Assembly: GCF_001693275.1 (NCBI RefSeq)
Contig: NZ_CP016477.1
Location: 2,790,001-2,854,000 of the forward strand
Length of the DNA stretch: 64,000 nucleotides
Reading direction: 5' to 3'
From: Picosynechococcus sp. PCC 7117
Lineage (GTDB): Bacteria > Cyanobacteriota > Cyanobacteriia > Cyanobacteriales > MRBY01
Made by a program: the position numbers and the translations under genes. Of this stretch, positions 53,601 through 62,002 are shown piece by piece (the stretch's first letter is position 1; each line of letters begins with the position of its first letter). Under the pieces are notes generated by a model that was not told the DNA's origin, made no database searches, and saw only the letters and a list, made by a program, of their open reading frames with translations.

Positions 53601-53891
53601 CGTCCCCAGGGAACAAACGCTGACCTCAACCAGGACGGGGAAATCAATAACCCGACGGAAGCCCAGCAACTCCCCTGTCAGCTTCTCCAAGACCTTGAAG
53701 CCCTCTGGCGTGACCACACCGATCAACAATGTGGTTTCTACGGCGATCGCTCCTTTTATGCCGCCCCGACCTGTGCGCCCCTCCAAGGCAGAACATTGAC
53801 AGAAACGATTTTTGTGGGGGATTACGAGGCGATCGCCACGCAACTGAAAGCTTGCCAGGTGGCCCCAGAATCCGCTGATCCCTATGAATAA
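50568..53891 (+). CDS. CHAT protease fused to STAND-type NTPase with membrane anchor
   Basis: A 1107-residue protein. Residues about 150-400 form a CHAT (caspase-like) domain with both catalytic residues, H263 in FFAGHSQ and C309 in FNSCDGLG. A short linker (PYRGLNTFQEQDAAVYFGRE) leads to a novel-STAND NTPase with Walker A GASGSGKS (443-450) and Walker B ending at D533 (LLIIDQFEEL). Further helical arms follow, then one membrane helix (about 855-876) and a C-terminal domain (about 900-1107) with conserved cysteines, which would lie outside the cytoplasm. The design is a ligand-triggered, NTP-dependent protease. The start has GGAGG upstream and overlaps DUF1822; its stop overlaps the next gene by eight bases. 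Confidence 0.93.
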   Translation: MVAPSTKPLKFNWLSDASVTISLAFGRGSLTEGFPTITAQIWEMDVPLPQQFVGQLPAFPDLLNSLQQWQTVYLALAQRLQLGRQRQAEGMRSFDEEDDDFEIEEDAVTHVSQVSFEDLSQRLQRQLNEWLLSPGFTPIVQALRSHLSPEMPLRLILQTDDPHLHHLPWQGWQFLVDYPLAEVALSQPQFYRLKEITPQKKRQQVRILAILGSSQGIDLTAEQQQLSEIPDAEVQFLTQPTRQEFDAALWDEQGWDILFFAGHSQTDQQTGRLYLHDGPEHRSLTLEHLQEGLRTALERGLQLAIFNSCDGLGLANSLGNLQIPVTIVMREPVPNRVAQDFFQRFLEGYAIAQLPLYQAVKQARRQLQGLENDYPGAAWLPIICQNSALLPPTWLQLGGLPPCPYRGLNTFQEQDAAVYFGRESLREKLVERLQSQPLLPLVGASGSGKSSLVFAGIVPQLRQDARYNWAIQVMRPENDPVARLAHAVAMWQPDISETKLLQSFRGDTQSLGTALGQIQQTQPRQTRRLLIIDQFEELFTLNHPEAQRQFLDLLVAAIQEAPQFVVLLTLRADCVGPVLEHPGLGKLWQRHEPEFLLPLSRTDLQAAIAQPAALMGVRFEPGLVEKIITEVQDQVGNLPLLEFALTQLWPHQEKGWLTHTAYENLGGITAALRDYAEQVYGKLSADQRPQVQALFLQLIQVREGAEATRRILPQTEVKAWPLALQLASERLLTTNRDPIGNTETVEIVHEALICHWQRLQGWIADNADFLRWQTRLNNAIEQWESHNNSDGYLLRQAPLVEAEFWLDKSPDRLSDAQRFFINLGLDLRTQEETAIALRQQRELDQERKIRRGAQKLAVLSSVALVLLGLAGGWTWWERQRSLKIIETISINSSATTPTLLRDLPRFLTIAQRRQNTGDFDLAIAYYQKILQEITKLQARPDLAAAQQQELQDLASQTKQQLVAVIQQQKLPTLETALAQGEFGSLKPETNLLDYEDQYTPGALRETYGLLLRPQGTNADLNQDGEINNPTEAQQLPCQLLQDLEALWRDHTDQQCGFYGDRSFYAAPTCAPLQGRTLTETIFVGDYEAIATQLKACQVAPESADPYE

Positions 53892-55101
53892 TTTGACGCA
53901 TTATTTAGCCAAACCATTGAGGAAAAATACCGTGAAGCCCCCAAAAATTGCCCTCCTGAGTAGCCTTTGTTGCCTCGGTTTTACGTCCTTGGCCGTGGCG
54001 ACCTTGCCCCAAGCCAGCCAAATTGTTTCCGTGCGGGGCAATTACTTAATGATCCAACGGGGTAATCAACGGCCCAGCTTTGCCCGGATCGGCGATCGCC
54101 TCGAAAATCGTAGTCAAACTCTCCTTGTCCCCGGCAATAACTACTCCCTGGCGCGGTTGTCCTTTGTGGGGGGCGGCCAAAATTATGCTGGTTTAGCGGT
54201 GCAAGCCGGCCCCGATCTCCAGCAAACCCACTACCAATTTCCCTGTGTCGTCAGTCGGGGTAAAGTCACCCTCAGTTGGCGTCAGGGCAATAATCGCGGT
54301 TGTGAAGAAGGGATTTATCTCAGCCCCAACCGCAGCAATAAAAAAGGCTTGAAACAAACAGAAAAAGAAAAGGCGACGACAAAGGTTATCGAGGGGATCG
54401 TCATCCAGCCCAAGGACAACAATGAAGTGATCCTCCAGGCCCGCACCCTAGGCGATCGCCAGATTGTTGATGCCCTAGTTGGCGAAATCACCCTCACTTC
54501 GGCGGCTCACCCCAGAGGGTTTACGCTCCAGCCCGGCCAACGCTACAGCCTCGATGGGACGAACCCTAACGCCAGCCCCCAGGTGGAACCGATTAATGCG
54601 ACGGCCATTCTCAATTCCCCCGAATTGCAAGAATTTCTCGCCCCCAGTAGTTGGCTTCCCCAAGAAGAAACCCTGGCCAATGCTCCGACTACCCCCGACT
54701 CCGGCTGGCCGATCCGTCCCCCCGTCCAGCAACCGCCGACCGGAAATACCGCTGGGTCAAATAATGGCGGTTTCTGCGAAAACTACTTCACCGCTCTCCA
54801 AAGTTTTCTCCAGGAAGCCCAAACAATCGCGCCGGGAGCTTGGGACTTTACCAACAACCCCTATGCCTTTTTGGCGCAACCGGAGGCCAGTTGGCTAAAC
54901 GATGTCAATGCTCCTGAGGGGCCACAACTGACGCGACTCCAGCAACGGGCCGAGGACTTTATCCGTGAGTTTGAGCGGTGTCAGTTTGCCTTACCGGATT
55001 TACCGACTGATCCCGAACCTGAAAACAATCCCAACGATCTCCCCCCCGAAAATCCAAATTCATCCCCGGAAATTTATCCCGATAGTCCTTCGTTCTACTA
55101 A
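53884..55101 (+). CDS. Exported protein with paralogous N-terminal module (copy 1)
   Basis: A 405-residue exported protein with a long basic signal region (hydrophobic part about 22-40). Residues about 43-150 form a beta-rich module (QIVSVRGNYLMIQRGNQRP, VPGNNYSLARLSFVGGG, VTLSWRQGNNRGC) recalling FecR-type periplasmic domains; it recurs in the next gene. The C-terminal part is Pro/Asn-rich with a helical segment (FTALQSFLQEAQTIAPGAW). The start overlaps the CHAT stop (ATGAATAA), so translation is coupled. Role unknown; a periplasmic partner of the CHAT C-terminal domain is possible. Confidence 0.82.
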   Translation: MNNLTHYLAKPLRKNTVKPPKIALLSSLCCLGFTSLAVATLPQASQIVSVRGNYLMIQRGNQRPSFARIGDRLENRSQTLLVPGNNYSLARLSFVGGGQNYAGLAVQAGPDLQQTHYQFPCVVSRGKVTLSWRQGNNRGCEEGIYLSPNRSNKKGLKQTEKEKATTKVIEGIVIQPKDNNEVILQARTLGDRQIVDALVGEITLTSAAHPRGFTLQPGQRYSLDGTNPNASPQVEPINATAILNSPELQEFLAPSSWLPQEETLANAPTTPDSGWPIRPPVQQPPTGNTAGSNNGGFCENYFTALQSFLQEAQTIAPGAWDFTNNPYAFLAQPEASWLNDVNAPEGPQLTRLQQRAEDFIREFERCQFALPDLPTDPEPENNPNDLPPENPNSSPEIYPDSPSFY

Positions 55102-55107
55102 AAAACC

Positions 55108-56268
55108 ATGTTTAAGCCCATTACGTTATTGAATGTTGCGCTTCTGGGGCTTCTGGGTTTTACCCCCCTCCTCCAGGCCAGCACCCCCAATGCCAGTCAA
55201 ATTGCTTCTCTCCAGGGCGATCGCCTCTTACTCCAAAATGGCAACCAACGCCCCAACCCGGCCCGCGTGGGCAATCGTCTGACCAACCAAAGTCAAGCCT
55301 TAATCGTCCCCGGCAATAACCGTTCCCTAGCGCGCCTTGCGTTCGTGGGCGGTGGCCAAAGTTACGATGGCCTCCTGTTACAGGCGGGGCCAGACCAACA
55401 ACAAACGGAGTACCGCTTTCCCTGTGTCATTGTCGGCGGCAAAGTGACCCTCAGTTGGCGTCAGGGGAACAATCGCGGCTGTAAATATGGTGTCCATCTC
55501 AGTCCAGGACGGAGTTCAGCGGCCCCTAAACAACAACAGAAACCCAGTGCTGCCAGCAAACAACTATCCGAGGATTCTTCGGAGATCAAGGAAGCCTCCC
55601 TCACCATTCAACCCCTGGGAACTGACCCAATTTTGCTCAGGGCTGTTGTTGACGATAATCTCCAGGCCATTGAAACGCTCCAAGGGGAAATTTTGATTAT
55701 TTCGGCCCAATATCCAGAGGGTTTGCGGCTCCGTAGTGGTGAGCGTTATTTCAATTTGGGTGACGGTCAAGATCAAGTGGAGCCTTTTAACCCCACCGAG
55801 GCGATCGCCAATTCCCCAGACTTACAGGAATTTTTAAACCCTGAGATCTGGCGCGAGTCCCAGTTACCGGCTCCCGTTTCCCAGGACATCAACAACCACC
55901 TGATCGCGTTTCGGGATCTCAATCAAAATACGGCCGCCACCGATACCCCGGACATGACCGACCTGAGTTTAGCCTGCCAAGCTGAGGTAGATTTTTATCT
56001 AGCCAACCTCAAAGCCACCATGGGCAATACCTGGCGGCCCCCTTATCCCCCATCCCCAGGGGTCTGGCGCACCGAAGTTAACTATCTCCTCACTAAAGAT
56101 GGTCGCGTCCAAAATCTCCAGGTGGCCCAGTCCAGCGGCGCCAACATTATTGATCAGGCGGCCCTAAGCCATGTGCGTACCCTCGAACAGCGATTCGAGC
56201 CGTTCCCTAGTTGCTATCCCTACGAAGCTTTGCCCGTCGATAACAACTTCACCGTCCGTTATCAATAG
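55108..56268 (+). CDS. Exported protein: same N-terminal module plus TonB-C-like domain (copy 2)
   Basis: A 386-residue exported protein with signal peptide (about 1-26). Residues about 28-140 repeat the module of the preceding gene with the same landmarks (GNQRPNPARVGNRL, VPGNNRSLARLAFVGGG, VTLSWRQGNNRGC). The C-terminal 95 residues resemble a TonB C-terminal domain (WRTEVNYLLTKDGRVQNLQV, then SGANIIDQAALSHV). No membrane helix beyond the signal is present, so it is not a classical TonB. Six bases separate it from the preceding stop. Confidence 0.85.
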   Translation: MFKPITLLNVALLGLLGFTPLLQASTPNASQIASLQGDRLLLQNGNQRPNPARVGNRLTNQSQALIVPGNNRSLARLAFVGGGQSYDGLLLQAGPDQQQTEYRFPCVIVGGKVTLSWRQGNNRGCKYGVHLSPGRSSAAPKQQQKPSAASKQLSEDSSEIKEASLTIQPLGTDPILLRAVVDDNLQAIETLQGEILIISAQYPEGLRLRSGERYFNLGDGQDQVEPFNPTEAIANSPDLQEFLNPEIWRESQLPAPVSQDINNHLIAFRDLNQNTAATDTPDMTDLSLACQAEVDFYLANLKATMGNTWRPPYPPSPGVWRTEVNYLLTKDGRVQNLQVAQSSGANIIDQAALSHVRTLEQRFEPFPSCYPYEALPVDNNFTVRYQ

Positions 56269-56389
56269 AGGCGTTGATCCTAAAAAACTGCATCAGTTCC
56301 CCAAGCCAGTAACTACTACCCAGCATCGAGCCAAGGTGATGATTCTCCCGCACCCCTCGAAGCCGCTATTTTTACTGGAAGAACCTGCC

Positions 56390-57208
56390 ATGTTGTTTCA
56401 ATCCTCTCTCTACCAACGCCTCCTCAAGTCTGCGACGATTCCTTTTCTGTCTCTCTTGGTAATGGGTACCCCGGCCCCCGCTTTTGCCAACCCCCAAGGG
56501 GCGATCGCCGAGCCTTCCCTTGAAGTCCAATTGCAACAACTCAAAGCCCGCCTTGCTGGTCTCGAAGCCCGCACTGGCAGCACCGATACCACTACCCAAA
56601 CCGTTGCCGCAGCACCGATTAACTCTTCCCCGAATCATCACTCACCTACGCCGACGACCCTTGCAACGCCTTCCATCACTCCCGCTGCCCCCACTTCCCT
56701 GATGGCAAAACTCAGCCCCGCCAGTGCCATTTTGGTGAACTTTCCCAGTGCTGTCGTTGTCGATGTCGGCCAAAAAGATGACTATCCTTTGACCCTGCCG
56801 TTATTCCAAGACCTCCGGAGTGCATCGGGAGAACTGCTTGCCCCAGCAAATACCCCCATTACCCTACGGGTTAAACCCCATAAAGATGGCGCAATCCTCG
56901 TTGCTGATTCGATTATTGTCAATGGCCAAGTGGTGAATATCCAGGCCCAAAGTAGCACGATGATTCCTGGCCGCACCGTCACCCAGCGCACCGCCCAAGA
57001 AATGGCCAAGCAAAACAGTGCCGTTTGGGGAAATCTCACCACCTCCCTCGCTGGGGCTGCTGGCACAAGTATTGGTACCCAACAACAGTTTGGTTTCCTG
57101 GGCGCGGCAGTGGGGATTCTTTCCGGTATGGGTTCCCCTGATGACCTCCGGATCGTCGAAATTCCGGCTGGCTCTGTCCACCTCCTGCAAGTCCAAGCCC
57201 AGAATTAA
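56390..57208 (+). CDS. Exported protein with coiled-coil and glycine-rich C-terminus
   Basis: A 272-residue exported protein: signal peptide about 1-34 (ending APAFA), a short coiled coil (LEVQLQQLKARLAGLEAR), a Thr/Pro-rich linker, and a beta-rich domain (about 105-270) containing LANTPITLRVKP-like and AGTSIGTQQQFGFLGAAVG segments. The frame is open further upstream but ATG at 56390 is the first followed by a signal peptide. It lies 121 bases after the TonB-C-like gene and probably ends the operon. No named family. Confidence 0.8.
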   Translation: MLFQSSLYQRLLKSATIPFLSLLVMGTPAPAFANPQGAIAEPSLEVQLQQLKARLAGLEARTGSTDTTTQTVAAAPINSSPNHHSPTPTTLATPSITPAAPTSLMAKLSPASAILVNFPSAVVVDVGQKDDYPLTLPLFQDLRSASGELLAPANTPITLRVKPHKDGAILVADSIIVNGQVVNIQAQSSTMIPGRTVTQRTAQEMAKQNSAVWGNLTTSLAGAAGTSIGTQQQFGFLGAAVGILSGMGSPDDLRIVEIPAGSVHLLQVQAQN

Positions 57209-57308
57209 CTCTGGTATCACTTCCAGCAAGGCAAAATTTAAAGTTTTAACGGGTAAAGGGTTTGGGAATCACCTTTTACCTTTTTCTGTGGTCACAAACA
57301 AGCTTTAT

Positions 57309-57761
57309 CTAAGACACCATCGCCAGGAGTCGTTCAGCAACGGTTTCAGGAACGGGCATCACAGAAAGACGATTACCCCGCCGCACCACGGCAAATTCTT
57401 CGGGGGTAAAGCTGGCCTTGAGTTGATCCAGGGTGATGATCTCGGCACAAGTTTCTTGGTAGCCCACTTCGACGGTGTACCAGCGGGGTTTTTCTGGGGT
57501 CGCCTTGGGGTCAAAATATTTACTTTCCGGGTTAAATTGGCTCGGATCAACCAGATTCGCTTGGGTGACCTTAGCAAGGCCGACGATACCGGGGGGTTTG
57601 GTGTTGGAGTGGTAAAAAAAGAGGCGATCGCCTTTTTCCATTTGCTGTAAAAAATTCCGCGCTTGATAGTTCCGCACCCCATCCCAGAGTTCTGTCCCAT
57701 CGGCAGCCAAATCCGCCAAACTATATTCACTGGGTTCTGATTTGATCAACCAATAGCGCAT
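57309..57761 (-). CDS. EVE-domain protein
   Basis: A 150-residue EVE (PUA-like) domain protein beginning MRYWLIKSEPSEYS, with WDGVRNYQARNFLQQMEKGDRLFFYHSN and VEVGYQETC; the fold binds modified bases in nucleic acids. Bacterial EVE proteins are housekeeping (related to THYN1) or linked to restriction of modified DNA; the short stand-alone form here is the housekeeping type. ATG at 57761 is clearly the family start, although the frame is open 26 codons further. Convergent with the end of the CHAT operon. Confidence 0.93.
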   Translation of the reverse strand: MRYWLIKSEPSEYSLADLAADGTELWDGVRNYQARNFLQQMEKGDRLFFYHSNTKPPGIVGLAKVTQANLVDPSQFNPESKYFDPKATPEKPRWYTVEVGYQETCAEIITLDQLKASFTPEEFAVVRRGNRLSVMPVPETVAERLLAMVS

Positions 57762-57943
57762 GGATGCAGTGATGGCACGGAAAAAACAATAGCAAGCATC
57801 ACATCTACTGTAGCGTGTTTTGGTCAGGCAGAAGGACAATTTCTAGAAGGAAAATTTGGGTTGCATCGGCCCTAAAGTGTAATCTGGAGAGCACGTCATT
57901 CGTTTCTCAGCCACTTGATTTTAGTGCGTTTGCCAGTTGATCT

Positions 57944-59662
57944 ATGAAAAGCCAAGCCGATCTTTCCGCGCTCCTGTTTGCACTTGATAGCCGGGGATAT
58001 AAGGCCTACAAGCAGATAAAAGGGGAGTACAGCTTCCCAGACTTCACACTGATCATTGATTATGTCCAGGGAGATCCCTTTGCCGCTCCGACCCAGTGCA
58101 GTGTGATTGTTCCCCAGGCGATCGCCCAGTTTCCCCCTGCCCTCTACAACAGCCTCAGTCGCGAAATTGCCCTACGGGATTACCTCACCAGGCAGTTTTA
58201 TCAAGTGGCCAAAGACTTTAGTGGCTTTCGGGGGACAGGTAAAAGCGGCTTGATCCAAGGGGTAGAACCTGCCCAGGAAATATTAGAACGCACTGCTGTA
58301 TTTATTGATGACCAGGACTTAGAAGTACGTTTTTGGGTGGGCTTACCCGCTAAGGGACGGTCGATTTTAGGTCGCCAAGCGGAGGAAATGCTGTGCTACG
58401 ACCTACCCCAGATTGTCCAAAAGTCCTTGCTTTTCCAGAACCTCAACGCCGCGGCCCTAAAAACCCACGTCGAAACTAGCGAAGATGCCGACTGGATCCG
58501 CAGTGAACTGGCGAAACGGGGTCTTGTTGCCTTCATTGCCAATGGGGCGATTTTACCCAGACAGAGCGGTGTCGATGCCCATCCTTTAACAGAAAATGTA
58601 ATTCCCTTCCAGAGTCCCCCAGAACTGACAGTAAGCTTTGACTGCCCGAACCATGGCTCGATCACAGGAATGGGCATTAAACAGGGGATTACCCTGATCG
58701 TTGGGGGCGGCTACCATGGCAAATCAACGCTGCTCAAAGGAATTGAACTGGGCGTGTATAACCATCTGCCGGGGGACGGGCGGGAATGGGTGATCACCGA
58801 CGCCAACGCCGTCAAAATTCGAGCCGAGGACGGACGCAGCATCGCCAGTGTTGATATTTCGCCGTTCATTAACCAGTTACCCCAGGGCCAATCAACCCAA
58901 ACCTTTTCGAGTAATAATGCCAGCGGCAGCACCTCCCAGGCCACCAACATCATCGAAGCGTTAGAAGTGGGAGCAACGACTTTACTACTAGATGAGGACA
59001 CATCCGCCACGAATTTTATGATCCGCGATCGCCGCATGCAACAGCTCATCCACAAGGACAAAGAACCGATTACCCCCTTTGTGGATAAGGTGCGCCAGCT
59101 CTACCAAGATTATGGGGTTTCAGCAATTCTCGTGATGGGGGGCAGTGGCGATTATTTTGATGTGGCCGATACGGTGATTGCCATGGATAATTTTCAACCC
59201 CAGGACGTCACCGCCACCGCTAAACACATTGCGGCCAGCCACAAAACTGAAAGACTTCTAGAAGGGGGCGCACAATTTGGCACCATTACCCCCCGCATTC
59301 CCGCCGCCGAGAGCATTGATGCCAGTCGGGGAAAACGGGCCGTCACTATTAAAGTGCGGGATACCAGTCGCCTTGGGTTTGGCACCGAAGATATTGACCT
59401 CAGCGCTGTGGAACAGTTGGTTGAAACGACCCAACTGCGGGCGATCGCCCTTGGTATTCTCTACGGTCGTGATCAGTATGGCCAAGATAATCTCACCCTT
59501 ACAGAAATGTTGAACCGGGTTTTAGGCGACATCGAAGCAGAAGGACTTGATATTCTCAGTGAATATCCCCAGGCCGATTTGAGCTATTTTCGCAAATTTG
59601 AACTGGTGGCGGCCCTCAACCGCCTGCGATCGCTAGCCATTGTCCCCCAGGTGACAACATAA
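57944..59662 (+). CDS. ABC-class P-loop ATPase (COG3044 family)
   Basis: A 572-residue ATPase of the predicted ABC-class family. The unusual Walker A GGGYHGKSTLL contains K260; Walker B-like acids are in TTLLLDEDTSATNFM, and ABC-like loops appear in VMGGSGDYFDVADTVIAMD. No membrane segment is present. The biological role of this family is not established; a nucleic-acid-related function has been proposed from its resemblance to other soluble ABC proteins. ATG at 57944; divergent from the EVE gene with about 180 bases between. Confidence 0.9.
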   Translation: MKSQADLSALLFALDSRGYKAYKQIKGEYSFPDFTLIIDYVQGDPFAAPTQCSVIVPQAIAQFPPALYNSLSREIALRDYLTRQFYQVAKDFSGFRGTGKSGLIQGVEPAQEILERTAVFIDDQDLEVRFWVGLPAKGRSILGRQAEEMLCYDLPQIVQKSLLFQNLNAAALKTHVETSEDADWIRSELAKRGLVAFIANGAILPRQSGVDAHPLTENVIPFQSPPELTVSFDCPNHGSITGMGIKQGITLIVGGGYHGKSTLLKGIELGVYNHLPGDGREWVITDANAVKIRAEDGRSIASVDISPFINQLPQGQSTQTFSSNNASGSTSQATNIIEALEVGATTLLLDEDTSATNFMIRDRRMQQLIHKDKEPITPFVDKVRQLYQDYGVSAILVMGGSGDYFDVADTVIAMDNFQPQDVTATAKHIAASHKTERLLEGGAQFGTITPRIPAAESIDASRGKRAVTIKVRDTSRLGFGTEDIDLSAVEQLVETTQLRAIALGILYGRDQYGQDNLTLTEMLNRVLGDIEAEGLDILSEYPQADLSYFRKFELVAALNRLRSLAIVPQVTT

Positions 59663-59756
59663 ATTTTTCTCTCAAAGCCCTGGGATTTCCCCGATGGAAT
59701 GACACACTGGAAGGAGAAAGGCACTGCTCTTGTTGTCACTGTCGGAGGACGCTGCT

Positions 59757-60314
59757 ATGTTACCGACCCCATCTGCCCAAACCACTACCCCTGGGCCACA
59801 GACGACGGCGATTCAAAAAATTCTCGTGGCCCTCGACTATCGCACCGAAGATCCCAGCATCTTTGCCCAGGCCCTCAATTTCGCCGAAAAATTCCAAGCG
59901 GCCCTCACCATTTTTCACTGCGTCCAGCCCCAACCTGTGGCGATGCCCGAAATCGGCTCCCTCGCGGCCTACGGAGGGATGATCGATTCAACGGCGATCG
60001 CCCTCCAAGAAGAACAATTCCAGCAGCACCTCAACAACGTCGATCATTGGCTCCAAAGCCTCGCTCACCAAGCCCGCCACAAAAAAATCCCAACCACCAT
60101 CCACCAACAAATTGGTGATCCCAGCGAAACCATTTGTGCGATCGCCAAAAACCAACAAGCCGACCTAATTATCCTCGGACGCCGGGGTTTAACGGGCCTA
60201 GGGGAAGTCTTTTTAGGGAGTGTCAGCAGCTACGTACTCCACCATGCACCCTGTTCCGTTTTGGTCGTCCAACATCCCCAAACTCCGGAAAAATCCCCTA
60301 AACACCGCAAGTAA
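59757..60314 (+). CDS. Universal stress protein (UspA family)
   Basis: A 185-residue single-domain protein of the ATP-binding Usp type. It starts its fold with IQKILVALDYRTED and ends with the nucleotide motif GRRGLTGLGEVFLGSVSSYV followed by CSVLVVQ. Such proteins help survival under stress; targets are unknown. ATG at 59757 is preferred over a TTG at 59730. It follows the COG3044 gene by 95 bases in the same direction. Confidence 0.93.
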   Translation: MLPTPSAQTTTPGPQTTAIQKILVALDYRTEDPSIFAQALNFAEKFQAALTIFHCVQPQPVAMPEIGSLAAYGGMIDSTAIALQEEQFQQHLNNVDHWLQSLAHQARHKKIPTTIHQQIGDPSETICAIAKNQQADLIILGRRGLTGLGEVFLGSVSSYVLHHAPCSVLVVQHPQTPEKSPKHRK

Positions 60315-60326
60315 TCGTAAATCCCT

Positions 60327-61667
60327 TTACATAATTTGCTTGAGAAACGACACATCCGCATCACCAAAATGCACACTGAGGGCAATGTGGAGGTTTTCTA
60401 AGGATTTGATCAACCAAGGTACCCCCTCTTGGGATTGGGATTCGTAGTGGCTGAAGAGAATTGAAAAGCGCCTTTCGAGGTGGGGTTTCGCCTTACCGCA
60501 CATCAAGACCAACTTCAGGAGCAATGCCACCGTCACCGTCGGGCCAAGGTTCGTGATCATATCTACAAAAACGTAATGCTCTGGCCGCTGGGGACTTTCC
60601 ACAATGAGATAATTGAGCAGTTGACTGGCCGTGCGCATCATCAACAACTCATTGGGTTTTTGGTGATCGTAGTTCGGCAACATGGTTTGCAGCTTTTGGT
60701 AGAGCCTCTGGTTAAACTGCAACTTGCCATACTTTTGATCGACGCTAGAAATTAAGTAACTAAATAGCTCATGCTTAAAGTCTTCGTAGGAGAGAATTTC
60801 CGTCGTCCGGCGTAAAAAATATTGAGACAAGTCCCGGTAGCTGTGGCCCCGCTCCGGTTTCCCCACAAAATATTTCAGGGCAGTTCCCAACTCTCGCTCC
60901 GTGAGTAAAGTGGGATTTTGCACCCCCTGGAGCATTTGTTTAGCATCTTGAATTGAATGCTTACGGCGAGCCAGTTGAGCCAAACGCACCTGATACATGA
61001 CATATTTGGAAAGGTCTAACTCAAAGGCCCGTTGAATTCTCGCTTGCACCTGACGGACGGTCTGCTGGTGTTCAAAGCTGCTATCTTCACTGAGCAGGCA
61101 GTGTTCATACAGATAGGGATAGCGTTGAATTAATTGGCCTACCGAAACGCTTTGGTCATTCCAGGTAAATTTCTTTTTACTGTCGTCGTCTTCTACCACC
61201 CGCGCCAAACGTTGCAGGGTGAGATATTGTTCGGAGGTACTAAAGTCCGCCACTAATTGGCGATGTAATTTCGTCAGGCGGGGCGTCGAAAGGCTCGGCG
61301 GCGGGATAGAGTCAAATAGTTCAACCAACCGAGGGATCGATTTTTGGAGCTGGGGGTGGATTTGCCAGCGGTTGATAATGATGTGGCAGCAGCGGTTCAG
61401 AATGAATTTAAAATCTTCTTCGACACCAGGGGTTTTGAGGATAGTGATCAGGGCCTGGTGTAGTTCGGGGGTCGGCGCTTGGCGTCCTTCAAGGAGAAAT
61501 TGCTTGAATTCTTGGAGCAGCTCATCGGGGGTATGGCTCTGGACGGCGTGCATCAAATAGTCATATAGCTCTTGTTCGGCGGAATTGGTTTGCCGGAGAT
61601 AAGAGGCGATGGGAGTTACTTTCGTCACGCTAATCGAGGAACTGGGTAAGGGATAGGCTGATGACAA
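60327..61667 (-). CDS. Conserved cyanobacterial hypothetical protein, 446 aa
   Basis: A 446-residue, almost entirely helical, soluble protein without recognised domain, beginning after a Ser-rich stretch with VTKVTPIASYLRQTNSAEQE. Segments such as RYPYLYEHCLLSEDSSFEHQQ and VDMITNLGPTVTVALLLK are evenly spread and look like alpha-solenoid repeats. Length, codon use and lack of stops leave no doubt that it is a gene. Convergent with the Usp gene, 12 bases apart. Function unknown. Confidence 0.85.
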   Translation of the reverse strand: MSSAYPLPSSSISVTKVTPIASYLRQTNSAEQELYDYLMHAVQSHTPDELLQEFKQFLLEGRQAPTPELHQALITILKTPGVEEDFKFILNRCCHIIINRWQIHPQLQKSIPRLVELFDSIPPPSLSTPRLTKLHRQLVADFSTSEQYLTLQRLARVVEDDDSKKKFTWNDQSVSVGQLIQRYPYLYEHCLLSEDSSFEHQQTVRQVQARIQRAFELDLSKYVMYQVRLAQLARRKHSIQDAKQMLQGVQNPTLLTERELGTALKYFVGKPERGHSYRDLSQYFLRRTTEILSYEDFKHELFSYLISSVDQKYGKLQFNQRLYQKLQTMLPNYDHQKPNELLMMRTASQLLNYLIVESPQRPEHYVFVDMITNLGPTVTVALLLKLVLMCGKAKPHLERRFSILFSHYESQSQEGVPWLIKSLENLHIALSVHFGDADVSFLKQIM

Positions 61668-62002
61668 GGCGAGGGACGACAGAGGAGAGCTATTAGATTT
61701 AGGGGAGGCTGATTTTTTTCTATCTTAAGTGGCAACTAAGGGGAAGAGGCGCGGCTTTTTGTGTTTTCTTGGTAAAGATCAAGGCTACGGTTGTAAAAAC
61801 GGGTCTTGGGAGAGTTGAGCTTTGCTGCGGCTATTTTCTCTGATTTTACTAGGCTTCTGGGGTTTGGTTGCTAATTTTGTCACAGGGCATCTCTTTATAA
61901 TGTAGGCGATCGCCGCCCCGACGCTGGTGACAAATATCACTAGGGGCTACCCAAAATCCCGTAAGATTGCCTAGGAAAGTTTGTTGTGGGGTTACTCAAG
62001 TC
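61668..62002. other. Intergenic region upstream of murF
   Basis: About 335 bases with no supported gene between divergent coding regions. A TATAAT at 61896-61901, about 100 bases before murF, may be a -10 element; no well-spaced -35 was seen. Confidence 0.35.

Noticed and set aside
57309-57761. EVE-domain gene beside the CHAT operon as part of a defence island
   Set aside because: It is a stand-alone, housekeeping-type EVE protein in the opposite direction; no restriction or methylase gene is near.
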